Part shown: piece after piece, positions 34,669-43,983 of the stretch
How positions within the stretch are numbered: the stretch's first letter is position 1
Layout: every line of letters starts with the position of its first letter
Assembly: GCF_007830445.1 (NCBI RefSeq)
Contig: NZ_VLKR01000018.1
Coordinates: 1 to 64,000, forward strand
Direction: 5' to 3'
DNA length: 64,000 nt
Origin: Sphingobacterium siyangense
GTDB lineage: Bacteria > Bacteroidota > Bacteroidia > Sphingobacteriales > Sphingobacteriaceae
The notes under the pieces: generated by a model
Told to the model about the DNA's origin: nothing
What the model saw: the letters and a program-made list of their open reading frames with translations, nothing else
Databases searched by the model: none
Position numbers and translations under genes: made by a program

Positions 34669-34718
34669 TGTCATCATTGTGTATAAAATACACAATGATG
34701 ACACTATACATCTTTTTT
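34665..34718 (+). terminator. 20-bp perfect hairpin terminator overlapping the ferredoxin stop codon
   Basis: Left arm 34665-34684 (ATAGTGTCATCATTGTGTAT), 3-nt loop, and exact complement 34688-34707, followed by a run of nine T. The TAG stop at 34666-34668 is within the left arm. Confidence 0.92.
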
Positions 34719-34921
34719 TTTCAAAGGGTACAATGTACACTATAAAGAGCTAAAAATCAAACAACTACAAAACATATTATTGAAAGAATTAGCCTCTTTA
34801 CAATAAAATTCACAACATATCAGCATAATAAATAAATATTTTTTAGCTTTTTGAGCCAAAATTTAAGATATTTGCAGCTTAATTCGATTGTACCGAATTT
34901 TTACAACAAACTATTAAAAAT

Positions 34922-36232
34922 ATGCCAAGCAATAGTTCAAATAGAAAATTCCCAAGAGTAATCATTATTGGTGCTGGATTTGGAGGAATTGAAGTTGCTA
35001 AAAAGCTTAAAAATAAGGAAGTTGAAGTTCTGTTGCTGGACAGAAATAACTTTCATACTTTTCAACCATTGATGTACCAAGTTGCCACGGGCACTCTTTC
35101 AGCGGACTCCATCTCCTTCCCTGTTCGCAAAATGTTCAAAGGCCAAGACAACTTTCATTTTAGACTTGCTGACGTAAAAAGCGTAGACAATGAGGCTAAG
35201 ATTGTAAGAACAGATGTTGGTGATTTTGACTACGATTATTTAATTGTTGCGACAGGTGCTACCACGAACTTCTTCGGAAATCAGCAAATCACGAAATATG
35301 CTTTGCCGATGAAAAATATACAAGAAGCATTAAATATTCGAAGCTATGTTTTACAGAACCTCGAAGAAGCAGTACGAATAGAAAACCCTGCTGATCGTAA
35401 AGCTAATTTGAACTTTGTTATTGTTGGGGGTGGTCCAACAGGTGTAGAACTTTCGGGGGCAATCGCAGAGATCAAAAACAATGTTCTTGAGAAAGATTAT
35501 CCAGAATTGAAAAAATCTGAGATGTCGGTTTACCTGGTTGAAGGACTTCCAAAAGTATTGGCCAACTTATCTGAAAAATCTTCTAAAGATTCAGAAAAGT
35601 ACCTCAAAGATTTGGGTGTAGAAGTATTATTGAATGTTCAGGTAACTGGATATGATGGCAATTCAATTACTTTCGCCGATGGCAGAAGTATCGAAACAAA
35701 AACTGTTATCTGGGGAGCAGGTGTAGCTGGGCAGTATCCGAATGGTTTCAAAAAGGAGATTATCCAACGTGGTAACCGTATACAGACAGATGATCAATGT
35801 CGTGTTATCGATATGCCAGGTGTTTATGCCATTGGTGATGTTTCGGCATTTATCACAGATGACCTTCCTCGCGGCCTACCAGGTGTTGCACCGGTGGCTC
35901 AGCAACAGGGAGCTTATGTTGCCAAACACATTCTTCAAACAATGTCCAATCAACCAACTGAGAAATTCAACTATTTCGACAAAGGGTCCATGGCTACGGT
36001 AGGTCGTAATAAAGCTGTCGTTGACATGGGAAAAATCCATTTCAATGGATTCTTTGGCTGGATGACCTGGATGTTTGTCCACTTGATGTCCATCTATGGA
36101 TTCAGAAATAAATTGATCACATTCGTAAACTGGTCGATCAAATTTTTCACCAAAAACAGTGGTGTGCGTTTGATCTTCCACAAATATGATGAGCCGACTC
36201 CGGAAGAACAACAGGCTGAAACAGCCCAATAA
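34922..36232 (+). CDS. ndh: Type II NADH:quinone oxidoreductase (NDH-2 family)
   Basis: A 436-residue FAD flavoprotein that feeds NADH electrons to quinone at the inner membrane without proton pumping. It shows VIIIGAGFGGIEVAKKLK (FAD, near residue 13), FVIVGGGPTGVELSGAIAE (NADH, near 165), and VYAIGDVSAF near the C-terminal third. Hydrophobic segments (GFFGWMTWMFVHLMSIYGF) near 378-396 fit the family's membrane attachment. The start ATG at 34922 gives a short polar lead-in before the FAD motif. It has its own terminator, and about 250 bp separate it from the ferredoxin operon. Confidence 0.92.
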   Translation: MPSNSSNRKFPRVIIIGAGFGGIEVAKKLKNKEVEVLLLDRNNFHTFQPLMYQVATGTLSADSISFPVRKMFKGQDNFHFRLADVKSVDNEAKIVRTDVGDFDYDYLIVATGATTNFFGNQQITKYALPMKNIQEALNIRSYVLQNLEEAVRIENPADRKANLNFVIVGGGPTGVELSGAIAEIKNNVLEKDYPELKKSEMSVYLVEGLPKVLANLSEKSSKDSEKYLKDLGVEVLLNVQVTGYDGNSITFADGRSIETKTVIWGAGVAGQYPNGFKKEIIQRGNRIQTDDQCRVIDMPGVYAIGDVSAFITDDLPRGLPGVAPVAQQQGAYVAKHILQTMSNQPTEKFNYFDKGSMATVGRNKAVVDMGKIHFNGFFGWMTWMFVHLMSIYGFRNKLITFVNWSIKFFTKNSGVRLIFHKYDEPTPEEQQAETAQ

Positions 36233-36673
36233 CTTTCAATTGGAGTTTAGATAAACTATTTCAATACCCCGACAGCGCCATTATCCCAAACGATAATGGC
36301 GCTGTTTTTTACCTCTATTTTACCTGTTTAATCCATTCGCTAAAAACATATAACAACAGCGTGTAGGAACCCTTCGAAACAACAGCCCTCTCCAGATAGT
36401 TGTCAAAACCACCTTTTCCCGATTGGATTCTTTCTTCTCGCGGTCAATGATTTCAAAAACACCGGCTTAATTCTTTTTTAACACCGCATCCAATTAAAAA
36501 TAACTTCACCTAGGACGTAAGAATTACAGATTATATTCGTTAAATTTAAAGACAGTTTTTTCCAGATAGAATTTACTTTCAGAATGTAGTTTTTTTTGAT
36601 GTATAACCTCAAAAAGATTAATTTTTTTTGTGTAGGTTTGCATATTATTTTAAAATAGCTTAAGGATTAGCAG
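36233..36673. other. Intergenic region before mreB
   Basis: Apart from the ndh terminator at 36271-36310, no gene, tRNA or known RNA is evident in this 440-bp stretch. A TAGGTTTG -7 box (36633-36640) lies 33 bp before mreB, but a good -33 box is not clear. The remainder is A/T-rich with no repeat that I could identify. Confidence 0.6.
36271..36310 (+). terminator. Terminator of ndh
   Basis: GACAGCGCCATTATC pairs with GATAATGGCGCTGTT across a 6-nt loop, followed by a T-tract. Confidence 0.9.
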
Positions 36674-37699
36674 ATGGGCTTATTTAATTGGTTTACGCAA
36701 GAAGTTGCGATTGACTTGGGTACTGCAAATACCCTAATAATTCATAATGACAAAGTAGTAGTGGATGAACCTTCTATTGTTGCATTTGACCGCACCACAA
36801 ACAAAGTGATCGCCATTGGTCGCCAGGCCATGCAAATGGAGGGTAAAACACACGACAATATAAAGACAGTACGTCCTTTACGTGATGGAGTAATCGCTGA
36901 TTTTACGGCAGCTGAACACCTGATCAGAGGTATGGTAAAATTGGTAAACAATGGTAAGAGCTGGTTTTTCCCTTCCCTACGTATGGTTGTTTGTATTCCT
37001 TCCGGTATTACGGAAGTAGAGAAACGAGCTGTGCGTGATTCAGCAGAAATTGCGGGTGCCAAAGAAGTCTATTTAATTCACGAACCCATGGCTGCTGCTG
37101 TAGGAATCGGAATTGACGTGGAAGAACCAATGGGTAATATGATTATCGATATCGGTGGTGGTACCACTGAAATTGCTGTCATCGCTTTATCGGGTATTGT
37201 ATGTGACCAGTCCATTCGTGTTGCTGGTGATAACTTCGACTCTGACATCGTTCAATACATCAGAAGACAACATAACATCATGATCGGTGAACGTACGGCT
37301 GAAAAAATCAAAATTGAAGTGGGTGCTGCTCTACCTGAATTGCAGGAACCACCGGCAGATTTCGCTGTTCAAGGCCGTGATTTGATGACAGGTGTTCCTA
37401 AGCAAATTACTGTTTCTTACACCGAAATAGCGCATTGTCTAGATAAGTCCATTTCAAAAATTGAAGAGGCGATCTTAAAAGCACTTGAAATTACCCCACC
37501 AGAATTATCAGCGGATATTTATCAAACAGGTATTTATCTTACCGGTGGTGGTGCATTATTGCGCGGTTTGGACCGTCGTATACAAGCGAAAACTAAACTT
37601 CCAGTACATATTGCCGAAGATCCATTACGTGCTGTCGTAAGAGGAACTGGTATTGCACTTAAAAATATTGGACGATTTAAATTCTTGATGCAATCATAA
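36674..37699 (+). CDS. mreB: Rod shape-determining protein MreB
   Basis: A bacterial actin homologue of 341 residues that polymerises under the inner membrane and positions the elongation machinery. The actin-fold nucleotide motifs are present: VAIDLGTANT (phosphate 1, near residue 11), MIIDIGGGTTEIAVI (phosphate 2, near 157) and ITPPELSADIYQTGIYLTGGGALLRG (adenosine). The short N-terminal helix MGLFNWFT fits membrane binding. It is the first gene of a cluster mreB-mreC-mreD-mrdA-rodA, and its -7 box TAGGTTTG lies just upstream. Confidence 0.97.
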   Translation: MGLFNWFTQEVAIDLGTANTLIIHNDKVVVDEPSIVAFDRTTNKVIAIGRQAMQMEGKTHDNIKTVRPLRDGVIADFTAAEHLIRGMVKLVNNGKSWFFPSLRMVVCIPSGITEVEKRAVRDSAEIAGAKEVYLIHEPMAAAVGIGIDVEEPMGNMIIDIGGGTTEIAVIALSGIVCDQSIRVAGDNFDSDIVQYIRRQHNIMIGERTAEKIKIEVGAALPELQEPPADFAVQGRDLMTGVPKQITVSYTEIAHCLDKSISKIEEAILKALEITPPELSADIYQTGIYLTGGGALLRGLDRRIQAKTKLPVHIAEDPLRAVVRGTGIALKNIGRFKFLMQS

Positions 37700-37790
37700 C
37701 GTTCGATAATTAATAACAATATTTTATTAAAGAGCGATATAATATGCAAAACTATTATATCGCTTGCTTATTAAATACCCACATTAAAAA

Positions 37791-38633
37791 ATGAGAAACC
37801 TTTGGTTATTCCTGAGACGATACAATGCATTCTTCTGGTTTATCCTATTTTTTGGATTCTCGTTATTTTTGGTGATCACCAACAATTCTTTCCAACGTAA
37901 TTCTGTTTTAAATTCTTCAAATAGTATCATCGGAGGCCTGTATGCAAAGGTCAATTCCTGGAAAAGCTATCTGCACCTCGGGGAGACTAATGATGCACTT
38001 GCAAAGGAAAATGCACAATTAAGAAAGGACTTACAAGCCTATCGATCAACTGACAGCATCAAGATTGGTCCTGTCCCAGCAATCGATAGCAGTGAGTTTG
38101 GGCGTTACGAATTTATTATTGCGAATGTCATCAACAATAGCATTCACCAAAAGGCAAATACGATTACACTCGATAAAGGCAGTAAAGATGGTATAGAGCG
38201 AGGTATGGGTGTTATCGCTCCCAACGGGGTAGTTGGTATTGTATTGAATGTTTCCCCTAACTTCTCTACCGTTCAATCCCTATTGCATCCAGATACGCGT
38301 ATATCCGTTACACTGGGCCACACCGAGGTCTTTGGCTCGTTGGTATGGGGCAATAGCATGGATTACCGCGCGGCAATGGTCAAGGAAATTCCAAACCACA
38401 TCAAAGTCAACAAAGGAGATAAAGTGTATACCTCCGGATATTCAGGACATTTTCCAAAAGGAATTTTTGTCGGAACGGTCATTCAGACAGGTATTTCTTC
38501 AGGAGATGCTTTTTTGGATCTTAGATTATTGTTGAGCACCAATTTCTCCAATTTGCAACATGTCTACGTTGTAAAAGACCTGTTAAATAAAGAATTAAAG
38601 ACACTAGAAGAATCGACAAAGGACAATGGCTAG
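37791..38633 (+). CDS. mreC: Rod shape-determining protein MreC
   Basis: A 280-residue bitopic inner-membrane protein. One transmembrane helix spans about 13-30 (NAFFWFILFFGFSLFLVI), followed by a periplasmic coiled coil (about 60-85) and the two beta-barrel halves of MreC, with NGVVGIVLNVSPNFSTVQSLLHPD. MreC activates the PBP2/RodA synthase and links it to MreB filaments. The stop codon overlaps the start of mreD by 8 bp, implying coupled translation. The gap to mreB is about 90 bp. Confidence 0.93.
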   Translation: MRNLWLFLRRYNAFFWFILFFGFSLFLVITNNSFQRNSVLNSSNSIIGGLYAKVNSWKSYLHLGETNDALAKENAQLRKDLQAYRSTDSIKIGPVPAIDSSEFGRYEFIIANVINNSIHQKANTITLDKGSKDGIERGMGVIAPNGVVGIVLNVSPNFSTVQSLLHPDTRISVTLGHTEVFGSLVWGNSMDYRAAMVKEIPNHIKVNKGDKVYTSGYSGHFPKGIFVGTVIQTGISSGDAFLDLRLLLSTNFSNLQHVYVVKDLLNKELKTLEESTKDNG

Positions 38634-39144
38634 GATTTTAATATTTAATATTATTCGATTTATCGTTTTGATAGGCATGCAAGTTTTCCTATTTCAAAAT
38701 ATCGGTTATTACAATCTGGTCGCTGCATTTCCTTATATCTTATTTATTTTTTTACTTCCGACAGGAACACCTAATTTCCTGGTGTATTTGATCGCATTTC
38801 TTACGGGACTTACCGTAGATTCATTTTATGATACCCTTGGTGTCAATACCGCAGCCTGTGTTGCATTGGCAGCCTTCCGTATTTTCTTCATGAAAATTAC
38901 GCTCGAAGTTGAAGAACGCGAATCTTTTTTTACCCCGATGTTGGGCTTCATGAATATTCGCTGGTTCTTTTCCTACATCTTTTTCGGAACATTGATCCAT
39001 CATACATTTTTGTATCTCTTGGAATCTTTTTCCTTCCAGCACATCCAATACACCTTATTGAGTATAGTTTTAAGTTGTATATTTACAGTAATTATCATGC
39101 TATTATTTAGCATATTATTCTACAAAAAGAAAGATCGGTTGTAG
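38626..39144 (+). CDS. mreD: Rod shape-determining protein MreD
   Basis: A 172-residue integral membrane protein with about five to six hydrophobic helices. Sequence conservation in this family is weak, but the length, hydrophobicity and position between mreC and the PBP2 gene make the call secure. It starts inside the mreC stop region (8-bp overlap) and ends about 27 bp before mrdA. Confidence 0.85.
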   Translation: MARILIFNIIRFIVLIGMQVFLFQNIGYYNLVAAFPYILFIFLLPTGTPNFLVYLIAFLTGLTVDSFYDTLGVNTAACVALAAFRIFFMKITLEVEERESFFTPMLGFMNIRWFFSYIFFGTLIHHTFLYLLESFSFQHIQYTLLSIVLSCIFTVIIMLLFSILFYKKKDRL

Positions 39145-39171
39145 TAGATCGATGGATAGAAATTCATTTCT

Positions 39172-41154
39172 ATGAACAGTTTTTTTGCGCGTAAGTACGT
39201 CGTTTCGGGAATCTTTATTGCCATCACATTGACCTTGGTGGCTCGCTTATTCTATTTACAGATCATAGACGATTCCTATATACATTCCGCAAACAGCAAT
39301 GTCATGCGCAAGGTCATTGTGTACCCGGCCAGAGGGGTTATATTGGACCGAAAGGGAAAGGTATTAGTTCAAAACGAACCGGTATATGACCTTATGGTTA
39401 CTCCACGTGAGGTGAAAGAAATCGACACCGCTTTGTTCTGCAAATTGATAGACATTGACAAGGAAGGCTTTATTAAACGGATGGAAAAGGCAAGAGTACA
39501 CTCCCCTTACCGTGCATCCATTTTTGAAAAACAGCTTTCTGTACGAACATGGGCCCAATATCAGGAATACCAATATCAATTTCGTGGTTTCTATGTCCAA
39601 AAAAGAACAATCCGAAGTTATCCCGACAGCATAGCTGCTCAATTTTTGGGTTATGTGAGTGAGGTAAATGATAAAGATATTGAACGCTCCAACGGGTTTT
39701 ATCGTAGTGGTGACTATATTGGTCGCAGTGGGGTAGAACGTTCTTATGAAGACCTTATTCGCGGAAAACGTGGTGTCAACAACTTAATGGTTGATGCGCT
39801 GAACCGCCCGAAAGGGGTATTTATGGAGGGGAAATACGATACACTTGCTGTTGCAGGGGAAGGACTGGTTTCCTCTTTGGATAAGGACCTCCAGATTCTA
39901 GGGGAAAACCTCATGAAAAATAAATTGGGGTCCATTGTCGCTATTGAACCTGCAACAGGTGAAATATTAGCGTATGTAAGTAGTCCGAGTTACAATCCAA
40001 ACATGATGGTTGGAAGACAGTCTGGCAATAATTATATGAAATTATTGAAAGACGACACCAAACCGCTTTTTAACCGTCCTATTCAAGCCTCTTACCCCCC
40101 AGGCTCTGTATTTAAGGTTGTTTCAGCACTGACTGCGCAGCAGGCCGGTGTTATTGATCGCAATACGGTATTTTTCTGCCCGCATGGATATAGCTATGGT
40201 GGTGGACGCGGCTGGATGGGCTGTACGCACTATCATGGATCAACTACATTACAGCGATCTGTAGCTGTATCATGTAACACCTACTATGGATTTACCTATG
40301 CTAAGATGATCGACGGACGTGGGCTTTCGGGACCTAAGGCTTACGATCTATGGCGCAATGCAGTAACACAGTTTGGAATTGGCCATAAACTAGGCATTGA
40401 TCTGCCGGGTGAAAAACCAGGTTTACTACCTACGTCAGATTTTTATACCAAACGCTATGGAAACGATAAATGGCGTTCAAGTTTCAACATCTCCTTATCT
40501 ATTGGACAAGGGGAAATGGGTATAACCCCCTTGCAAATGGCCAATATTATGGCTATCGTTGCCAACAAAGGTTTTTATTATAGACCCCATCTGATTAAAG
40601 GTATTGGCGCACAGAAAATTGCCAAGAAGGAATTCACCGAAAAAGTCAGTGCCGGCGTGGATGAGCGGTATTATCCGGTTGTTATCCAAGGGATGAGTGA
40701 TGCTGTCAATACGCCCGAAGGTACCGCATGGGCCAATCGTATCCCAGGCATCGAAATGTGCGGAAAAACGGGTACAGCACAAAACCCACACGGAGAAAAC
40801 CATGCCGTTTTCTTTGCTTTTGCGCCTCGAGAAAACCCTAAAATTGCCATTGCTGTCTTTGTTGAAAATGCTGGTTACGGTGGAACCTGGGCAGGACCTA
40901 TCGCAAGTATGATGGTTGAGAAATACCTCAAAGACACGATAACTGCACCAAAATATATTCAGGACCGCATTTATAAAGCGAATTTTCTTCCTGCACCAAA
41001 AAAGGTTGTCGATCCAAAGGCCAAAGAAGTAAAGAAAACGGACTCAGTCAAATCGAAAACCGACACTTTAAAATCGAAACGTCAGCTGGCGGCCTTAACA
41101 AAACCAAAGGAAACAATTGTTCACCATAGCGAGATAAAGAGAAGATATGAATAA
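39172..41154 (+). CDS. mrdA: Penicillin-binding protein 2, elongation transpeptidase
   Basis: A 660-residue class B PBP that cross-links peptidoglycan during cell elongation. The N-terminal helix spans about 11-28. The catalytic SxxK is Ser312-Val-Phe-Lys315 in YPPGSVFKV; the SxN motif is SCN near 365, and KTGT is in GKTGTAQNP near 532. The last 45 residues or so are a low-complexity Lys/Thr/Ser-rich tail (KKTDSVKSKTDTLKSKRQ) beyond the transpeptidase domain. Its stop overlaps rodA by 8 bp, so the synthase pair PBP2/RodA is translationally coupled. Confidence 0.95.
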   Translation: MNSFFARKYVVSGIFIAITLTLVARLFYLQIIDDSYIHSANSNVMRKVIVYPARGVILDRKGKVLVQNEPVYDLMVTPREVKEIDTALFCKLIDIDKEGFIKRMEKARVHSPYRASIFEKQLSVRTWAQYQEYQYQFRGFYVQKRTIRSYPDSIAAQFLGYVSEVNDKDIERSNGFYRSGDYIGRSGVERSYEDLIRGKRGVNNLMVDALNRPKGVFMEGKYDTLAVAGEGLVSSLDKDLQILGENLMKNKLGSIVAIEPATGEILAYVSSPSYNPNMMVGRQSGNNYMKLLKDDTKPLFNRPIQASYPPGSVFKVVSALTAQQAGVIDRNTVFFCPHGYSYGGGRGWMGCTHYHGSTTLQRSVAVSCNTYYGFTYAKMIDGRGLSGPKAYDLWRNAVTQFGIGHKLGIDLPGEKPGLLPTSDFYTKRYGNDKWRSSFNISLSIGQGEMGITPLQMANIMAIVANKGFYYRPHLIKGIGAQKIAKKEFTEKVSAGVDERYYPVVIQGMSDAVNTPEGTAWANRIPGIEMCGKTGTAQNPHGENHAVFFAFAPRENPKIAIAVFVENAGYGGTWAGPIASMMVEKYLKDTITAPKYIQDRIYKANFLPAPKKVVDPKAKEVKKTDSVKSKTDTLKSKRQLAALTKPKETIVHHSEIKRRYE

Positions 41155-42412
41155 TCAAAAAACTAGTTTCTTTGGAAAGATAGACTGGCTAACCATCACT
41201 CTTTGGCTTGCGCTATGCTTAATTGGCTTATTCAATATCCGTGCGGCTGTATTTAATCCTGAACTACCCAATTTCTTTACCTTAGGAACCAATTATGGAA
41301 AACAATCTTTATATCTTGTTTCTGCAATTATTCTAGGAGTATCCATTCTGATCATAGACGCGAAATTTTTCAGTTCCGCCTCACCGATATTTTATGGTAT
41401 AACAGCTGTCCTGCTTGTCATCGTGCTCGTTGTAGGACGAAATGTCGGCGGAAATCAGGCATGGATTGACTTAGGCTTTTTCCGCTTGCAACCTTCTGAG
41501 TTTGCAAAACTTTCAACCTGTCTGCTCTTGGCTAACTTTTTAAGTTCTCAAAGTAATAAAGCTCCGACTATGCAGACACTGGCAATGGGAGCCGGTATTG
41601 TCTTATTCCCTGTATTTTTGGTGATGTTACAACCCGATACGGGATCTGCCCTTGCGTTCTTTTCGTTGATTTTTGTCTTTTACCGTGAGGGCTACGTAAA
41701 TAATGAGCTACTTATATTTGGCGGTCTTTGCATTTTACTTTTTGTCCTTGCTTTATTGGTCAAGCCATGGATACTTATCTTGATTTTAGCATTACTCATT
41801 GGCCTTGTCATGTGGAACTACCGCAAGAGAAGGAAATACATTATTAATCTAAGTATACTTTTTGCAGCCTGTGCTGTATTTGTTCTCTGTGTAGACTTGG
41901 TCTATGAACATGTCCTACAACCCCATCAACGCGACCGTATTGACATTATCCTAGGCAAAATGGAAGACCCTAAAGGTAAAGGATATAATTTGAATCAGTC
42001 GAAGATTGCAATTGGATCGGGGCAGCTTCTAGGCAAAGGTTACTTACAGGGAACCCAAACGAAATACAATTTTGTGCCTGAGCAGAGTACGGACTTTATT
42101 TTCTGTACCGTTGGAGAAGAGTGGGGATTTGTTGGATCGGTTACCTTATTACTTATCTATCTCACCTTACTGCTACGCATTATTCATATCGCCGAACGAC
42201 AGCGTTCAGCCTTCGCCAGGATATATGCATACGGTGTAGCGTCCATCCTCTTTTTTCACTTATTTATCAATATCGGTATGACAATAGGTATTGTTCCGGT
42301 TATCGGAATTCCGCTGCCTTTTATCAGTTACGGTGGTTCATCCTTATGGAGTTTCACCATTTTACTGTTTATCATGCTTAAATTTGATTCAAATAGAAAA
42401 GGAGTTGTCTAA
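41147..42412 (+). CDS. rodA: SEDS peptidoglycan glycosyltransferase RodA
   Basis: A 421-residue polytopic SEDS protein with about ten helices, which polymerises lipid II glycan strands with PBP2. SEDS hallmarks are visible: GGNQAWIDLGFFRLQPSEFAKL (near 102-122), LQPDTGSAL with the key Asp, and FVPEQSTDFIFCTVGEEWGF. The ending FISYGGSSL is also typical. It overlaps mrdA by 8 bp. An extended loop (about 215-250) is longer than in E. coli RodA. A hairpin spans the stop codon. Confidence 0.95.
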   Translation: MNNQKTSFFGKIDWLTITLWLALCLIGLFNIRAAVFNPELPNFFTLGTNYGKQSLYLVSAIILGVSILIIDAKFFSSASPIFYGITAVLLVIVLVVGRNVGGNQAWIDLGFFRLQPSEFAKLSTCLLLANFLSSQSNKAPTMQTLAMGAGIVLFPVFLVMLQPDTGSALAFFSLIFVFYREGYVNNELLIFGGLCILLFVLALLVKPWILILILALLIGLVMWNYRKRRKYIINLSILFAACAVFVLCVDLVYEHVLQPHQRDRIDIILGKMEDPKGKGYNLNQSKIAIGSGQLLGKGYLQGTQTKYNFVPEQSTDFIFCTVGEEWGFVGSVTLLLIYLTLLLRIIHIAERQRSAFARIYAYGVASILFFHLFINIGMTIGIVPVIGIPLPFISYGGSSLWSFTILLFIMLKFDSNRKGVV

Positions 42413-42425
42413 AAACAACTCCTTT
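42398..42425 (+). terminator. Terminator-like hairpin at the rodA stop
   Basis: AAAGGAGTTGT (42398-42408) and ACAACTCCTTT (42415-42425) pair perfectly, with the rodA stop codon in the loop. The T-tract after it is short, so termination may be partial. Confidence 0.7.
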
Positions 42426-42514
42426 CCTATTTGTAGCCTTATTTAGTTTTTCTCAACTCTTTTACTGCATCAATTGAGAAAAAAAAAGTCTCCCTTGCCT
42501 GCACAGACAAACGG

Positions 42515-43369
42515 TTAAATACGCTCCAAAACGAGCTGTATAGCTTTATCCACAACTTCTTCAGGTGCGGAAGAAAACCGGCCATCTACCCGACTTGCCA
42601 AAATTGCATTGATGGATAAAGCCTGATGTCCAAACATGTTAGCCAATGCATAAATACCAGCTGTTTCCATTTCCAGGTTGGTGAAACGCTGATCTTTATA
42701 TTGAAAGGAGCTGATCAAGTTTATAAAATTGGGAATCGTATTAGTTGATCGGACAGTCCTTCCCTGCGGAGCATAAAATCCGGGCGCAGTCAAGGTTACT
42801 CCCTTCGGTAAATCAAAGGCTATTCGATCCAGAAGGCTTGCGCCAGCTTTTGCAACGTAGGGCTTTAAGTTTAATGCGGAAAAATATTCGGCTAGCTCAA
42901 CCTGAAGCGCCTGCTCCTCGCCATCGTAAGATCCCTGATAATAGTTCATCAATGCATCAAGACCTATTCCATATGCAGAGGCCAAAATAGTTCCCATCTC
43001 AACATCTTGTTGTACCGCTCCAGAAGTTCCAATGCGAATAATATCCAATGAAGTCAGCGAAGTCTTTACGGTTCTATTGGCAAAATCAATATTCGCCAGC
43101 GCATCCAGTTCATTCAACACAATATCTATATTATCAGTACCTATACCTGTTGAGATTACCGTCAACCGTTTATTTCCCAGATAGCCAGTATGCGTAATAA
43201 ACTCACGCTTCCCTTTTTTGAGTTCAATACGATCAAAGTGTTTCGAGACTTTCGCTACACGGTCTGGATCACCGACCGTAATTACTGTACTTGCCAGATC
43301 TTCCGGCAACAAATTCAGATGATATATACTGCCATCTGCGTTTAAAATCAATTCCGATTCGTTGATCAT
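42515..43369 (-). CDS. Nucleoside phosphorylase (uridine/purine phosphorylase family)
   Basis: A 284-residue PNP_UDP_1 family enzyme of nucleoside salvage: the phosphorolysis of a nucleoside to base and ribose-1-phosphate. The phosphate-binding TVGDPDRV (near residue 30), the central VISTGIGTDNIDIVLNEL and RIGTSGAVQ segments, and the late NLEMETAGIYALANMFG (nucleoside binding) are visible. The open frame extends nine codons further upstream, but the ATG at 43369 overlaps the stop of the upstream yigZ gene as ATGA, the usual coupling, so I use it. Uridine is the likeliest substrate, unproven. Confidence 0.9.
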   Translation of the reverse strand: MINESELILNADGSIYHLNLLPEDLASTVITVGDPDRVAKVSKHFDRIELKKGKREFITHTGYLGNKRLTVISTGIGTDNIDIVLNELDALANIDFANRTVKTSLTSLDIIRIGTSGAVQQDVEMGTILASAYGIGLDALMNYYQGSYDGEEQALQVELAEYFSALNLKPYVAKAGASLLDRIAFDLPKGVTLTAPGFYAPQGRTVRSTNTIPNFINLISSFQYKDQRFTNLEMETAGIYALANMFGHQALSINAILASRVDGRFSSAPEEVVDKAIQLVLERI

Positions 43370-43983
43370 ATCGTATATAAATAAGTTAACTGACAACCTT
43401 CTATTTTGGAAAACCGATCAACAACTCGATTGACTTGCATTTTTCGGACTTCAAACTCCAAATAACACTGATTATCAAATTCCTGCTTTTCAACTTCGAC
43501 GCCCTCTTCCTTTATGATCCGCATAATATCATTCATATGGAGGTAATCGAAGGTAATACCATAATGGTCATTCACTGTACGCTTGATAATTTCTGCTTGG
43601 GTCAAAGCATCTTGGGTTGCTGATTTGTAGGCATTAATCAAGCCTGGGACACCCAATAATGTACCACCGAAATAGCGAACGACAATCACGATAACATTGG
43701 TTACATCCATCGACAGGAGAACGTTCAAAATTGGGCGTCCTGCTGTCCCCGACGGTTCTCCATCATCATTCACACGAAAAACAGCACGATCTGGCGTGAG
43801 ACGATAAGCCCAACAATGGTGTCTAGCTTTCGGATGAATCGCTTTCACTTCCAAGATCAGATCTTTTAATTGGTCTTCGGATTTAAATGGAAAAGCATAA
43901 GCAATAAATTTACTGCCCTTATCCCTAAAAATTCCCTCGTATTTTGCATCAATAGTCCGGTAAGTATCTTCAAATAAACTCAT
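43366..43983 (-). CDS. yigZ: YigZ/IMPACT family protein
   Basis: A 205-residue protein of the IMPACT/YigZ family. The first 120 residues or so hold the UPF0029 (Impact) domain, with KGSKFIAYAFPFKSEDQL, HHCWAYRL and DDGEPSGTAGRPILNVL. A ferredoxin-like DUF1949 domain follows in the last 70 residues. It may bind nucleic acid or ribosomes by analogy with eukaryotic IMPACT, which inhibits Gcn2; no bacterial function is proven. It overlaps both neighbours by 4 bp (ATGA type), forming a leftward operon with the EamA transporter and the nucleoside phosphorylase. Confidence 0.9.
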   Translation of the reverse strand: MSLFEDTYRTIDAKYEGIFRDKGSKFIAYAFPFKSEDQLKDLILEVKAIHPKARHHCWAYRLTPDRAVFRVNDDGEPSGTAGRPILNVLLSMDVTNVIVIVVRYFGGTLLGVPGLINAYKSATQDALTQAEIIKRTVNDHYGITFDYLHMNDIMRIIKEEGVEVEKQEFDNQCYLEFEVRKMQVNRVVDRFSKIEGCQLTYLYTI

